Assembly (NCBI GenBank): GCA_963849635.1
Contig: CAWKIA010000042.1
Coordinates: 1-64,000, forward strand
Direction: 5' to 3'
DNA from: CAVRUD01 sp963849635
GTDB taxonomy: Bacteria > Chloroflexota > Chloroflexia > Thermomicrobiales > UBA6265
DNA length: 64,000 bases
Shown one piece after another: positions 9,675 through 18,766 of the stretch. The translations under genes were made by a program, and so were the position numbers. Within the stretch, counting starts at the first letter, position 1. Each line of letters starts with the position of its first letter. The notes beneath the pieces were generated by a model that was given only the letters and a program-made list of their open reading frames with translations, was not told where the DNA came from and did not search any database.

Positions 9675-10286
9675 TTAGGCCCTACCGTGGGCCCACGTCG
9701 CGCGCTCGTCCACGATGCGAGTCAGCTCATACGACACCGGTCGAAACCCGCGTCCGCACCAGAAAAGGGCGGCGCGGCTCGCCGTCTGGTAGTGAGCCAT
9801 GCAGGTGTCGTAACCGGCTTGCCGGGCCCAGGCCAGCGACCGGTCCAAGAGCGCCGCGCCGACGCCCGTGCCACGCGCCTTCGGCGCGGTCGCGGCAAAC
9901 TGAAGGTACACCGCGCGCTCCGGGGTCTCTAGTGGCAACCGATACCATTTGGGTGAGGTCGGCTCTTGGAAAAGATGCAGTCCCACCGGACGGTCGTCCG
10001 CGAGCGCCAGCCAGCACGGGCACGCCGGATCGGCCAGGTAGCCCGCGACCAGTCGTTGCCGCTCCGCCGCCGTCTCGGGCAGGAACGGCGCGAAGACCGG
10101 CGGATCGGCAAAGGCGCGGAACATCTCCGTCACCAGCGTCCCGACCGCCTCTTCGTCCTCGGGCGTGGCGCGCCGGCAGTCGATCGCCGTGCCGGGGCTT
10201 GTCCCCTGCTCCGCGTGCGGGGCCGTCGACCGCACACCCAGCGCGTAGAATCGGCCAAAACCGAGATTCCCCCAGGTTTCGAGCAC
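9675..10286 (-). CDS. GNAT family N-acetyltransferase
   Basis: An intact protein of 203 residues. The acetyl-CoA-binding region reads FAATAPKARGTGVGAALLDR (motif A, a variant of R/Q-x-x-G-x-G/A), followed by SLAWARQAGYDTCMAHYQTA and FWCGRGFRPVSYEL (motif B with the usual aromatic-Gly-Phe end). The first 35 or so residues are poorly conserved and the true start may be further in. Substrate unknown. Confidence 0.85.
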   Translation of the reverse strand: MLETWGNLGFGRFYALGVRSTAPHAEQGTSPGTAIDCRRATPEDEEAVGTLVTEMFRAFADPPVFAPFLPETAAERQRLVAGYLADPACPCWLALADDRPVGLHLFQEPTSPKWYRLPLETPERAVYLQFAATAPKARGTGVGAALLDRSLAWARQAGYDTCMAHYQTASRAALFWCGRGFRPVSYELTRIVDERATWAHGRA

Positions 10287-10894
10287 GTGGGGATCGGCGG
10301 GGACGGTGATGGCAAAAGCGTCACAACTGTCCCGATTTTCGGTTCACTGTGGCGGTGACGATGCCGCCGCGACAACTGACGCAGGCCGATCGTGGCCGCC
10401 GGCAGGCTGGCTAGACGGCGGAGCGATCCCCCGCTTCTCTCAGCACGCACCTCGCCAGCGGACTCTCACCTTCGATGTCGGCAAGACGTGCTTCGCCTTG
10501 GGGGGAGGTCCAGGACGTGGCCTGCCATGCTGCTCCGCTCCTGCGGCTGCTGGGCGGCGAGGAAGATTGCTCGACCCGGCTGCCGGGCAAGAACGTGCTG
10601 ACGCGGGGCCGCACCGCCTGCTCGACCACCTGGCGATGGAGGCGATCCTGGCCAACGATGAACGGCGCCTCGGCGGGCTACCGCCGCGCCTCTCCGCCAT
10701 GCTCTACCGGTCGCCCGCGCCCGGTAGAGTTACCAGGCAAGAACGGGCTCCGACACTTCTCCATGGGGCTGGAGCGATTGTGACTCGGCCACGCACCGGC
10801 CGGACGAATGCGCCGCGGTAGGGTCCGTGTCCTGTATGCTGTTGGGCGCACCCCGTCGCGTTCGCCCGCTCGAACCGGAAGCCACCACGGTAGC
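10287..10894. other. About 600 bp without a confident gene
   Basis: All reading frames here are short or carry no recognisable domain. A plus-frame stretch around 10590-10730 (HRLLDHLAMEAILANDERR) looks protein-like but has no clear start, stop or homologue known to me. It may be a gene remnant. The promoter for the Crp-type gene should lie at the right end. Confidence 0.4.
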
Positions 10895-11610
10895 ATGACC
10901 GCCGACGATGCTTCGTTTTATGCCGCCGACAGCCCCGCGGCCCGCGCCGTCGCCGCCAGCGCGCTCGCCGAGCTTCCGCCGCCGCTCCGCCGGCGGGTCC
11001 TGGCCGACGCCCTCCTCGTCGACGTTCCGGCCGGGAGCACGATCTACCGCGACGAGGACGACCCACGCTGCCTGCTCATCGTCGCCGGGCTGGTCCGGAT
11101 CGTCGTCTCGGCCCCCGACGGCCGCACCCTGACCGTCGCCTACGCTCGCGCCGGCGAGCTCCTCGGCGTCGCGACCGTCGTCGCCGGGCCGGCCCCCGTC
11201 AGCGCCCATGTTATGGTCACCGACGCCCGACTCCTCATGCTCGGCGCCCGAACGCTCGCCGCCCTGGCCCGGACGGAGCCCGCGGTGGGGTGGCTGCTGG
11301 CGCGGCACGTCGCGCGGAGACTGTACGACACCATCGACGCGGTCGCCGATACCGCCTTCGGGTCGCTTCGTCAGCGCGTGGCGCGCCACCTCCTCGACCT
11401 CGCGGCCGTCCAGGCGGATGGAGCCTCGTTGCCCCGGTCACGCAGCTGGCGCTGGCCGAGGCGGTCGGCTCCGCCCGACCGGCGGTGGCCCGGGCGGTGG
11501 CGGAGCTGCGCGCCCTGGGGCTGGTGGCCGCCGCGCCGTCCGGCGTCGCCATCCTCGACGCCGAGGGCCTCCACCGCCAGACCTGGGCGGGGACCATGTC
11601 ACAAAAGTGA
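10895..11610 (+). CDS. Crp/Fnr-family transcriptional regulator (one frameshift)
   Basis: About 238 residues. A cyclic-nucleotide-binding beta-roll occupies residues 20-130 (VPAGSTIYRDEDDPRCLLIV, GELLGVATVV). A winged HTH follows at about 160-230 (VTQLALAEAVGSARPAVARA, AELRALGLVAAAPSGVAIL). No cysteine cluster for an Fe-S centre is seen, so it is CRP-like or haem/other-ligand-sensing rather than classical FNR. The frame shifts near 11430 between the two domains. ATG 10895 is chosen because upstream residues are not conserved. A TGTCAC-aaaa-GTGACA palindrome overlaps its stop codon. Confidence 0.85.
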
Positions 11611-11612
11611 CA
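11597..11612. promoter_or_regulatory. Perfect palindrome overlapping the Crp-type stop codon
   Basis: TGTCAC-aaaa-GTGACA has 6-bp arms with a 4-bp AT spacer. The shape and TGTCA half-sites recall Crp/Fnr-family operators, and it lies about 250 bp upstream of the Tat-exported Cys-rich gene. Binding is inferred only. Confidence 0.35.
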
Positions 11613-11864
11613 CGCCGGCGCGCACGAATGACGCCGCAACGTCACATTTGAGGCTGCGACCCCGCCGTCCCTCCCCGATGGTGGAACCGGGGCGGCGGCA
11701 CCGGCTGCCGTCCTGGAGGTCTGCGCCTTCGTCATCGGCGTCGCGCTCGTCGTGATCTCGAACAGTGGACGGTATCGCGGGGCGGATCTCGGGAACCTTT
11801 GGGTGCCGCAGGCACCATCGTCCTGGGCTGGCGGTAGCAGGGTCATTCTCAAGGAGACAGGCGG

Positions 11865-12853
11865 ATGGACGGGCGTCAATTCGACGAGATCGCGCGGGCG
11901 CTGGGGAAGGGCTCCTCGCGCCGGAGTCTGCTCAAAGGGATCGGTGGCCTGCTGGGGGTCGCAATCGGGCTGGCCGGAGCGGGCGAGGCGGCGGCGGGGC
12001 CGAATCCCAAGCGATGCAAGAATCAGGGCAGCAAGTGCAAGGGCAACGGCGACTGTTGCGATGGGACGTGCTGCGGCGGCCGCTGCCAGGCGCCATGCCC
12101 GGCAGGGCAGACGCTGGACGCGACCTGCGCTTGCATCCCGGTGCAGCCGGGTTCGGCGTGCTCGCAGGATCAGCCGTGTCCCAATCTCGGGAAAATCTGC
12201 TGGCCAGACGTCTGCGGCGAGGACGGCCGGTGCACCCAGGTGCCGCTGGACTGCGACGACGACAACCCCTGCACCACGGATTATTGTGCCCCACCGAGGG
12301 CTGCCAGCACGACCCGAAGCCCGCCGGGCTGGCGTGCGGGGACGGCGTCTACTGCGACGGGCAAGGCACTTGCCGGCCGCCCTGCGCGAGCGCGGACCAA
12401 TGTCCGCCGCCGCCGCTTGGGGAGAAATGCCTCGTCGCGGTCTGCGAGACCGGGGTCTGCAATCTCCGAGGTAAAACGTGCGACGACAGCAACCCATGCA
12501 CCGACGGCCTTTGTAGCGACACCTTAGGCTGCCAGTACTCCCCGAAGCCCCCCGGGCTGGCGTGCGGGGACGGCGGTTTCTGCGACGGGCAGGGCACCTG
12601 CCGCCCGCTCTGCACGAGCGCGGACCAATGTCCGCCGCCGCCGCTTGGGGAGAAATGCCTCGTCGCGGTCTGCGAGACCGGGGTCTGCTCGCTGCGTGGC
12701 AAGATCTGCAATACCGGCAACCCGTGCACGGACGACTACTGCGTTGAGGGCACCGGCTGCGTCAGTAACCCAGGACCGCACGTCGGCACGCCTTGTCTGG
12801 GGCAAGGCGGGGAAGGCATCTGCAATAAGAAAGGCATCTGCGTCGTCAGTTAG
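11865..12853 (+). CDS. Tat-exported cysteine-rich repeat protein (one frameshift)
   Basis: About 329 residues. The twin-arginine signal SSRRSLLKGIGGLLGVAIGL spans roughly residues 17-36, so the protein is folded before export. The mature part is very Cys-rich: CKNQGSKCKGNGDCCDGTCC followed by repeats such as DDNPCTTDYC and CGDGxxCDGQGTC. These resemble knottin-like or EGF-like disulfide modules ending at GICVVS. Two copies of a 76-residue unit are encoded by a 228-bp tandem repeat. The frame breaks near 12290. The ribosome binding site aaggagacaggcgg precedes ATG 11865. A related protein is encoded on the other strand at 13930-15252. Function unknown; a disulfide-rich extracellular protein. 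Confidence 0.8.
12312..12765 (+). repeat. 228-bp intragenic tandem duplication
   Basis: The block containing caatgtccgccgccgccgct (from 12398) recurs 228 bp further on (from 12626), with long stretches identical. Each unit encodes 76 residues ending in CLVAVCETGVC. The high nucleotide identity points to recent duplication within the gene. Confidence 0.85.
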
Positions 12854-13364
12854 CGTTCCACACGGACTGCCGCACCCACGTCACGCCGGATCGGTGTGGC
12901 GTGGGTGCTCGACCCGGGTGTTGCGTTGGCGCCGCCAGGACGCTTGCCCAGGCGCACCATCAGGGTGTGCGCGATGAATCCGTTCGCCACCCAGCGCTCG
13001 GCAAGCGCCGGGTACAGCCTCGGATAGAGGGCGGTCCCGACGCCCGGGGCCACTGCATGCGCGGCGTAGGGCATGCAGTGGACCCGGGCGTCGGGAGCGA
13101 GAGGCCTGCGAAGGGGCTGGTGGGCGCGCGGAACGCGGGCGAACCGAGCAGGTATGCGACGACCCGGCCCTCGCGCAGCGCGACCACCCCGCTGATGCCG
13201 TCGGAGGCGAGGAGATTCTGAAGGACCGGCAGCGTCGCCGCCGGGTTCCCGTACGTCGCCGGCAGCTCGGGTGTCCGTTCCCGGTCGCGCGTATGCCGGG
13301 CGGCAAGCAAGGCGGCAGCCGTCTCGACGTGATCCGCGGAGAACGGCAGGATCATCGTACCCAT
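12850..13364 (-). pseudogene. GNAT acetyltransferase, C-terminally degraded
   Basis: The start MGTMILPFSADHVETAAALL at ATG 13364 follows ggaggcatccc. The middle (SDGISGVVALREGRVVAYLL) reads as a GNAT N-terminal half. After a frameshift near 13085 it continues YPALAERWVANGFIAHTLMV in another frame, then into unrelated sequence up to 12850. The normal C-terminal GNAT motifs A and B are missing. A truncated, probably non-functional copy. Confidence 0.65.
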
Positions 13365-13438
13365 GGGATGCCTCCGGGCCAGGCGTGGCGGTCGGAGCGA
13401 GTTGGTCCCGTGACGACGCATCATAGCGGAAACGCGGA

Positions 13439-13518
13439 CCTCACCGCATGCACACGTTGCGCCCGTCGTGGAACTGAAGTGGGGAAGGGAGGAACTGGCG
13501 GCTCTGGTGGCAGACTAA
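13439..13518 (+). repeat. Conserved C-terminal tail, copy a
   Basis: About 80 bp starting cctcaccgcatgcacacgtt and reading AHVAPVVELKWGREELAALV plus AD and a TAA stop. Copies b (15925-16004) and c (18042-18121) keep the same frame and stop position. There is no clear upstream start, so this is the 3' end of a lost gene. Confidence 0.7.
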
Positions 13519-13929
13519 GTACCTGTTTCAATACTTGTCGGGCGATGGTCGGATGCCGCTTCATGTGGAAGGACGAGGGTCCGGACGGCGCTTGGAGCTT
13601 CAAGGACTTCGTCGCGTACCTGATCGACTGGGCGAACCGCATGCTAGACGTCTTTGAGTCCCCGACGCTACAACGACTCCAACTACCGCAGCAACGCCGA
13701 CCGGCCGAGGCCGTGCAGCCCGCCCTTCGGGGCGCGAGGTCCGATCGGTGACCTCGCCTCGCGCCCTTGAGTCCTTCTTTCAGTGCTAAGTTCGGTGCCC
13801 CATGGGCCGATGGGCGACGGTCCGTAATGTCTTGGTCGCGCGGCGAACGATCGAGGGACTGATCGCTGCCAAAGTCATTCGTGACGCGACGATCCTGACG
13901 GCGTCTCCCCGGATGGCGAGCGGTCTTCG
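13519..13929. other. Intergenic region with terminator-like hairpin
   Basis: No confident gene is present. A short plus-frame peptide at about 13543-13750 (MVGCRFMWKDEGPDGAWSFK) has no recognised family. At 13731-13765 the arms ggcgcgag and ctcgcgcc form a hairpin followed by gagtccttcttt, which could terminate plus-strand transcripts. Confidence 0.4.
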
Positions 13930-15252
13930 TCAGTTAGGCGGGGGTAGGCAGAACCCCAGGTTGCTACACACGTCTTCCTCGTTCAGGCAAGGACAGGAGT
14001 CGCCGCAACGTCATGTCATCACAGATGCATTGATCCTCGACGCAGACCTTGCCGCCGGAGCACCCACACCCGTTGCCGCATCTCAGGTTGTCACAGACGC
14101 AGCGCCCGTCGAAGCAGACCTTGTCGCCGGAGCAGGTGCATGGGCGCCGCCAAAGATGCCGCCACAGGTGGTGCCGTCACAGCCGCAGAGACCGTCGACG
14201 CAGACCTGGTTGCCGACGCACCCGCACCCACCAGCTTCACAATGCACGTAGTCGCACCGGCACATCCCGAAGCTGCAGACCATGAGCCCCGGACAAGGGC
14301 AGGCCGTGCCGCAGTCGGCGCTGAGATCGCACAGGCACTCGCCGTTGCGACAAATCTGCCCATCGGCGCAAGCGTTGGTGCAGGACCCGCAGTGGTCGGG
14401 GTCGTCCGCCAAGGAGAGGCAGATGCCGGAGTTGTCGCAGTCCCCCTGGCCCACCGGGCACTGGCAGCGCCCGTCGCGGCACTCCAGGGGTTCGAAGCAA
14501 CCGCAGTTGGTTCCGCACTGCTGACCGTCGCAGTAGCAGAACCCCTCGATGCAGACCTGGGCGCCGGGGCAGGGACAAGCGGGACCACAGTGGTAATCGT
14601 CGCAGGCGCATTGGCCGTCGACACACCCCTGACCCCCGGTGCACGCGTTGTCGCACGAGCCGCAGTAGCCGGGAACGTTGAGTTGACCGCAGATGCCGAT
14701 GCCCGCGCAGTCGCCTTGACCCGGCGGGCACTCACACCGGCCCTCCACGCAGGATTTGCCGCCGGAGCACGGGCAATCGATCGGGCAGGTGCCGCAGGTC
14801 TCGCCGGCCTCACAGACACCGTTCCCGCAGATCTCCGGCGGCGACGTGGTCGTCGTGGTCGTCGTGGTCGGCGCCTCGGTGGTCGTGGTGGCAGTCGGCG
14901 CCTCGGTGGTCGTCGTGGTGGTGGTCGGCGCCGCCGTCGTCGTGGTCGGCGCTTGCGTGGTGGTCGTCGGCGCGGCGCAGCCGAGAACCGGGTCCGGCGC
15001 CACGCCGCCCGGGCAGGTGCAGGCGCCGTCGAGGCAGACCGACCCGAAGCTCTCGCAACACTGCCGGTTGAACTTGCAGGGGTGGCCGGGCTCGCCGCAG
15101 CGCCCGGGCTTGCCGTTGCCGTTGCCGGGCGCGGCCGCCGCGCGGCCGCCGAGCAGCCCCGCCCCGAGGGCGGCGAGGGTGCCGAGGAAGCCACGCCGGG
15201 TCTTGGGCGCGGCGAGCGAGCGGGTCAGAGCGTCGAACCTCCGTGAATCCAC
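13930..15252 (-). CDS. Tat-exported cysteine-rich protein with Thr/Pro linker (two frameshifts)
   Basis: About 440 residues. A Tat signal (KTRRGFLGTLAALGAGLLGG) lies near residues 17-36. A short Cys module (CGEPGHPCKFNRQCCESFGS) follows, then a linker of TTTTTEAPT-type repeats (about residues 95-140). Next comes a long array of Cys-rich units such as ICGNGVCEAGETCGTCPIDC and CSGGKSCVEGRCEC. Two frameshifts, near 14145 and near 14015, hide the last part. Repaired, it reads CTCSGDKVCFDGRCVC, then CGDSCPCLNEEDVC, and ends LPPPN at the stop 13930. It is architecturally a sibling of 11865-12853: exported, folded, disulfide-rich. Possibly a surface or matrix protein; no enzyme motif is seen. Confidence 0.8.
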
Positions 15253-15403
15253 CTCGATTGTCCCTTCGGTATGCGGTTGCGCGGCCTCGGCGCCGCGTGG
15301 ATTGGTGCACTTTTAAGGCACCGGACGGGCCCGGTCAATCGGGATATCCCAACCCGGCGCCGCCGGGAAATCCAGCACGCCGCGCGCTGCCGACGCGTTG
15401 TCA

Positions 15404-15689
15404 AATGGCGCTCCTCGGCGGCATGGACGTGTTCGAGGACATTGTCCCCGTGGGCGACAACCGGACCGGGATCGCCGAGGCATCCGGCGTGCCTAACGTC
15501 CACCGAACCGACACGGTGCCCGATTTCGCCGCCGCCTTCGACCGCGCCCTCAAGAGCACCGAACTGACGACCATCGTGGCCAAGGTCGCGGCCGTCGGCC
15601 CCACCTCCTTCGCCATGGACCTGCTCCTGCTGGAAAACCGCTTCCAGTTCAAACGCCACCTCGAACGGCTGCGGACAGCCGGAACGTAG
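15404..15689 (+). pseudogene. C-terminal remnant of a TPP-dependent decarboxylase-like enzyme
   Basis: 95 residues. The part from DFAAAFDRALKSTELTTIVA to MDLLLLENRFQFKRHLERL matches the end of phosphonopyruvate/sulfopyruvate-decarboxylase-like TPP enzymes, with the typical ENRFQF-H-ER ending. The TPP-binding GDG...N motif and everything before it are absent. Only about the last 70 residues are convincing. It is followed directly by another truncated gene, so this is a junction of gene fragments. Confidence 0.6.
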
Positions 15690-15722
15690 GTCACACTTTT
15701 GCACATGGACGGAGCACCCACC

Positions 15723-16004
15723 ATGGCAACCGGCAATGCACTCAGCGGACTGGCGGCAGGCTTGGCAAACGGGTCACTGCGCATCGTCGATCTGACAATG
15801 CCACTGGGGCCGGAGACACCCGTGCTGCCGCTGTCGTCCCCCGTTCCCGAACTCCCCGATGTTCGCCGTGACCGAGAATCCCGCGCTACGACGAGGGCGG
15901 CCCGGCCTGGTATTGGAACTCGTTCCTCACCGCATGCACACGTTGCGCCGGTGGTCGAACTGACCTGGAGCGGTAACGAAATCGCCGCGCTCGCTGCGGA
16001 CTGA
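15723..16004 (+). pseudogene. N-terminal cyclase-family fragment fused to the conserved tail (copy b)
   Basis: It starts MATGNALSGLAAGLANGSLR then IVDLTMPLGPETPVL, the opening of a kynurenine-formamidase-like cyclase. With frameshifts it continues FPNSPMFAVTE and SRYDEGGPAWYWNSF. It then stops short of the metal-binding HTGTHFDAP motif and runs into SPHAHVAPVVELTW...ALAAD and a stop. The junction at about 15925 is exactly where sequence shared with copy a begins. A chimeric remnant, presumably inactive because the zinc ligands are missing. Confidence 0.65.
15925..16004 (+). repeat. Conserved C-terminal tail, copy b
   Basis: It shares the first 25 bases with copy a (cctcaccgcatgcacacgtt then gcgcc) and encodes AHVAPVVELTWSGNEIAALA plus AD before TGA. 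Confidence 0.75.
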
Positions 16005-16157
16005 CTCCGCCGCCGCATGCGCGCGACCTGGCTGAGCAAGCGCGACTGCGCCGCGCTGATCGCGGCGGTGCAGGTGCCGTTCGTGATCGTCTACGGCATC
16101 TCCGACAACCCCCGCAGGTGTAGGAGAGAGACGATCAGTCACCAGTGCTGGCCGTGG

Positions 16158-16694
16158 CTAGCGTGACGTCAAGCCGATCTGGCTAATCGCGAAGGCTTGG
16201 TCAGTGACGCGTCTGAGGTCATCGTGGCAGGCGGCCCACTTCTTTTGCAGCGCCTGCAACTCGGGGTCGCTCGCGTTGGCCATGGCGAGGGCCAGGTTGG
16301 CCTTCCAGACGAGGACCCGGTGGAACTCCTCCCCCAGCGTCAGCCGCTGGATGAGCAGCTCTTCGAAGATCTCCGTCAGCGGCACGATTTCGTTACCGAC
16401 CTGGAAGCCGTCGGGCACGGCCCGTTGGCTGCGTCGGCGGTTGAGTATGGTCGCTACCCGTTCGAGCCGGGCGGCGAGGTTCATCACCATGGCATAGCGG
16501 TCGGCGAGGACCTTGTCCTCGAACGCCGATCGACGCGTGATGCGCAACTCGATCGCCTTGGCCTGGGAATCAAGCTTCCGCTCGATGGTCTTCTCGACCG
16601 TCGTTCGCACCGCGAGCAGGAGTACGAGGCTGACGAGGATCATGGCGACGAATGCCGGCGATTCTTCGCGCACCCACGAAAGATCGTCCAACAT
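16158..16694 (-). CDS. Single-pass membrane protein of unknown function
   Basis: 178 residues, intact. One membrane segment (FVAMILVSLVLLLAV, about residues 14-29) is followed by a long, charged, mostly helical cytoplasmic or external part (TVEKTIERKLDSQAKAIELR and onward), likely coiled coil, including a basic RRRSQR stretch. No catalytic motif was recognised. A lone gene facing gene remnants. Confidence 0.7.
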   Translation of the reverse strand: MLDDLSWVREESPAFVAMILVSLVLLLAVRTTVEKTIERKLDSQAKAIELRITRRSAFEDKVLADRYAMVMNLAARLERVATILNRRRSQRAVPDGFQVGNEIVPLTEIFEELLIQRLTLGEEFHRVLVWKANLALAMANASDPELQALQKKWAACHDDLRRVTDQAFAISQIGLTSR

Positions 16695-17218
16695 CCCGGT
16701 CGCCTTGGCAAGGGTGTGATGTCGACGAAAACCGGCGAGGGCACGACTGGTGTCCGCCGAAGCTACTCTACCCGTTGATGCGAAAATGGAGAAGCGCTTT
16801 CAGGCGGCCGCCTTCGCTCGATGCACGTCCCAGTCGGTCCAGTGCAGACGAGCGGCGGAGCCGGAGAACCCACCGGGATCGTGCCAGTGCCTTCGGACGG
16901 CCGGGCGTGCACTGGCACGTCCATCGCCTTCCGGATCGTCCACCTTGGCGAATCACTCGCCCTCCCCACCACGACCTCGACCACGAAGTGGGCCAGGTTG
17001 ACCTGGTGGAGCGTCAAGCGGTCGACTGAGAAGCGATCACCACGTCAACCTCGCGGCGCTCGCCGCCAACTGACCGTCCACAACACAGCACTACGACTAG
17101 CGGGCCGGCGCCTCAGGGTGCCCGGCCCGTGTCGTATATGGCGCACCGAATCGCCGTTCTCCGCAGAGACGCGGGCGATTGATCGCCAGGACGTCTTGAT
17201 GTCCTCGTTCGGTGCCAC
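16695..17218. other. About 520 bp without a confident gene
   Basis: Reading frames here are short. One plus frame ends SDHHVNLAALAAN at a stop at 17071-17073, similar in flavour to the 'LAALAAD' tails nearby, and is followed by the repeat/terminator at 17099. It is probably the eroded 3' end of a gene. Confidence 0.4.
17099..17160 (+). repeat. 62-bp repeat with terminator-like hairpin, copy 1
   Basis: It begins agcgggccggcgcc, forms a cgggccgg/cccggcccg hairpin, and ends with a conserved extension atggcgcaccgaatcgcc. About 80% identical to 19114-19175, which follows the stop of an intact gene. Confidence 0.7.
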
Positions 17219-17845
17219 CTATCGCTGACTGATCGACGGGCGCACCATGGCCTTCACACGGAGACCGGTCCGCGACAGCGTGGTGTCCAGAACGACCTGG
17301 AAGCCGAGATGCTCGTAGAGGGGCACCGTGCGCGGGACGAAGGTGAACAGGTCGCAGGCGACAGCTTCGGTATCGGCGTGCGCCGTCAGCTGGCGCACGA
17401 GCGTGCCGCCGATCCCCTGCCCGTGGTGGCCCGGCTCGACACAGAGCCACATCAGGTGCCAGTGCGGCTCCGGAAGGTATGACCCCAAGGTCTCGCCCAT
17501 GTCGGCACGGAAGGCTTGGAAGCGAGCGGATGCCTCGGCGCCTAACGCGCCGCTGACCTCCCGCTCTCCTGCCGCCTCGCGCGCTTCCTGCGTGATCTCG
17601 GGGTGCGACGGCGCCAACCAGCAGGCGACCCCTCGAATGGGCGATGGCGTTGCCCAGACCTCGCCGTAGGCGAGCGCCATGCGGACGAACTGCTGCATCA
17701 GCAGGGGAACGCCCGCTGCTCGCTCAGTGGCGTCGGGCAAGACGTGGACGAAGATCGGATCGTCCACGGCGGCACGAGCCATCACCGCAGCGGCCTCAAC
17801 GACCTGATCCGACACCAGGCGGACCGGGACAACGGTGTCGGGCAT
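17219..17845 (-). CDS. GNAT family N-acetyltransferase
   Basis: 208 residues from ATG 17845, preceded by gaggggaggcgagc. The acetyl-CoA motif LCVEPGHHGQGIGGTLVRQL near residue 145 fits R/Q-x-x-G-x-G/A. FVPRTVPLYEHLGFQVVLDT is the typical motif B. WYLP-like SPEPHWHLMWL elements in the middle fit GNATs of the ribosomal-acyltransferase or antibiotic-modifying type. Substrate unknown. Confidence 0.85.
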   Translation of the reverse strand: MPDTVVPVRLVSDQVVEAAAVMARAAVDDPIFVHVLPDATERAAGVPLLMQQFVRMALAYGEVWATPSPIRGVACWLAPSHPEITQEAREAAGEREVSGALGAEASARFQAFRADMGETLGSYLPEPHWHLMWLCVEPGHHGQGIGGTLVRQLTAHADTEAVACDLFTFVPRTVPLYEHLGFQVVLDTTLSRTGLRVKAMVRPSISQR

Positions 17846-17967
17846 GCTCGCCTCCCCTCTTTTCCCACGTTCGGCGGCCGCGGAACGTGGCGTCGTCCGC
17901 CGGTCGACCGGACGGTCCTGGACGACGCTGACTCGTTCCGGAGCTACGGGCATCCTATCATTGCGAA

Positions 17968-18121
17968 TATGGGTTCTTGACCGAATGGGATATCCAGCGT
18001 CCTGCGTGGTGCGACGAAACGGCGGGGGACCTCTTCTCACTGACGGACGAGGTACACGTTGCGCCCGTGGTCGAGCTGACCTGGGCCGGCGAAGAACTGG
18101 CCGCGCTCGCGGCGGACTGAC
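17968..18121 (+). pseudogene. 3' remnant of an unknown gene ending in the conserved tail (copy c)
   Basis: The plus frame reads YHCEYGFLTEWDIQRPAWCD then ETAGDLFSLTDEVHVAPVVE and ends LAALAAD before TGA at 18119-18121. There is no start codon with a ribosome binding site, and the upstream region is the promoter side of a minus-strand gene. It is followed by a strong terminator, as expected of a genuine gene end. Confidence 0.5.
18042..18121 (+). repeat. Conserved C-terminal tail, copy c
   Basis: Encodes VHVAPVVELTWAGEELAALA plus AD and TGA, in frame with copies a and b. Its first bases differ from the cctcaccgcatgcacac start shared by a and b. Confidence 0.7.
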
Positions 18122-18138
18122 GTGCCACCGAGCCAAAC

Positions 18139-18183
18139 AACGCAACGGGCCGGTTGCCGATGGGCGCCGGCCCGTTGCGTTGG
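18139..18183 (+). terminator. Strong hairpin after tail copy c
   Basis: The 16-bp arms caacgcaacgggccgg and ccggcccgttgcgttg form a perfect stem 17 bp after the stop codon. No clear T run, so it may be a processed 3' end or a GC-type terminator. Confidence 0.7.
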
Positions 18184-18399
18184 GCGGCGAGGCCGAGTCG
18201 GCCGAGGCGCCTGCTTGTGCCGCCGCTTAGGTTCATAGTCACGAACCTTTAGTGGACCATCCGGCAAGTCCATTGGGGCTGCCGCCGCGATCAGTTGCGT
18301 GCTGGCCCGACCGCTCTAGGGGTTCGCCGGGCTGGTCTCAGTCCCCGGTGCTACCATGCGCGGGTCGATGAGGGTACTCTGCAACGACGCGGAGGGCAC

Positions 18400-18699
18400 A
18401 TGTACGTCGTCATCCGGGAAGTGAGCGTCCGACCTGGGGCCGAGGAGCAATATCGCGCCGCGCGGGTGGAATTCAACGCCATCCATCGCGGGTACGCGGG
18501 CTACCGCGGCAGCGTGACGTTCGATGCGGGCGAGGGGCGGCGGCTCTCGGTCAACCTGTGGGCGGACGAGCAGGCGTACCAGGCGGCCGTGCCGGCCATG
18601 CTCGCGCAGGCGGCGCAGCTGATGGGTCCGCACCTCACCGGCCCGTCGCGGGTGCTGTACCAAGGGGACGTGGTCGCCGACGACCTCACCACCCGGTAA
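18400..18699 (+). CDS. Small ABM-fold protein (antibiotic biosynthesis monooxygenase-like)
   Basis: 99 residues from ATG 18400, with ggagg just upstream. MYVVIREVSVRPGAEEQYRA at the start and YRGSVTFDAGEGRRLSVNLW in the middle fit the dimeric alpha+beta barrel (ferredoxin-like) family. These include cofactor-free quinol monooxygenases and haem-degrading enzymes. The first of three adjacent proteins of this fold. Confidence 0.75.
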   Translation: MYVVIREVSVRPGAEEQYRAARVEFNAIHRGYAGYRGSVTFDAGEGRRLSVNLWADEQAYQAAVPAMLAQAAQLMGPHLTGPSRVLYQGDVVADDLTTR

Positions 18700-18766
18700 G
18701 CGGAATCGTTCGACTGGATCTAGAGGGTGTCATGCACTTCGGCCAGTGACCGCGAAGGGAGACGGC

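Noticed and set aside
14140..15246. Long plus-strand Ala/Val-rich ORF (368 codons)
   Set aside because: Antisense to the Cys-rich Tat protein, whose motifs and signal peptide are clear; the plus frame shows no domain.
13439..18121. The AALAAD endings as tmRNA-type degradation tags
   Set aside because: The tag-like similarity is limited to ALAA. There is no tmRNA structure, and the conserved part extends about 20 codons upstream.
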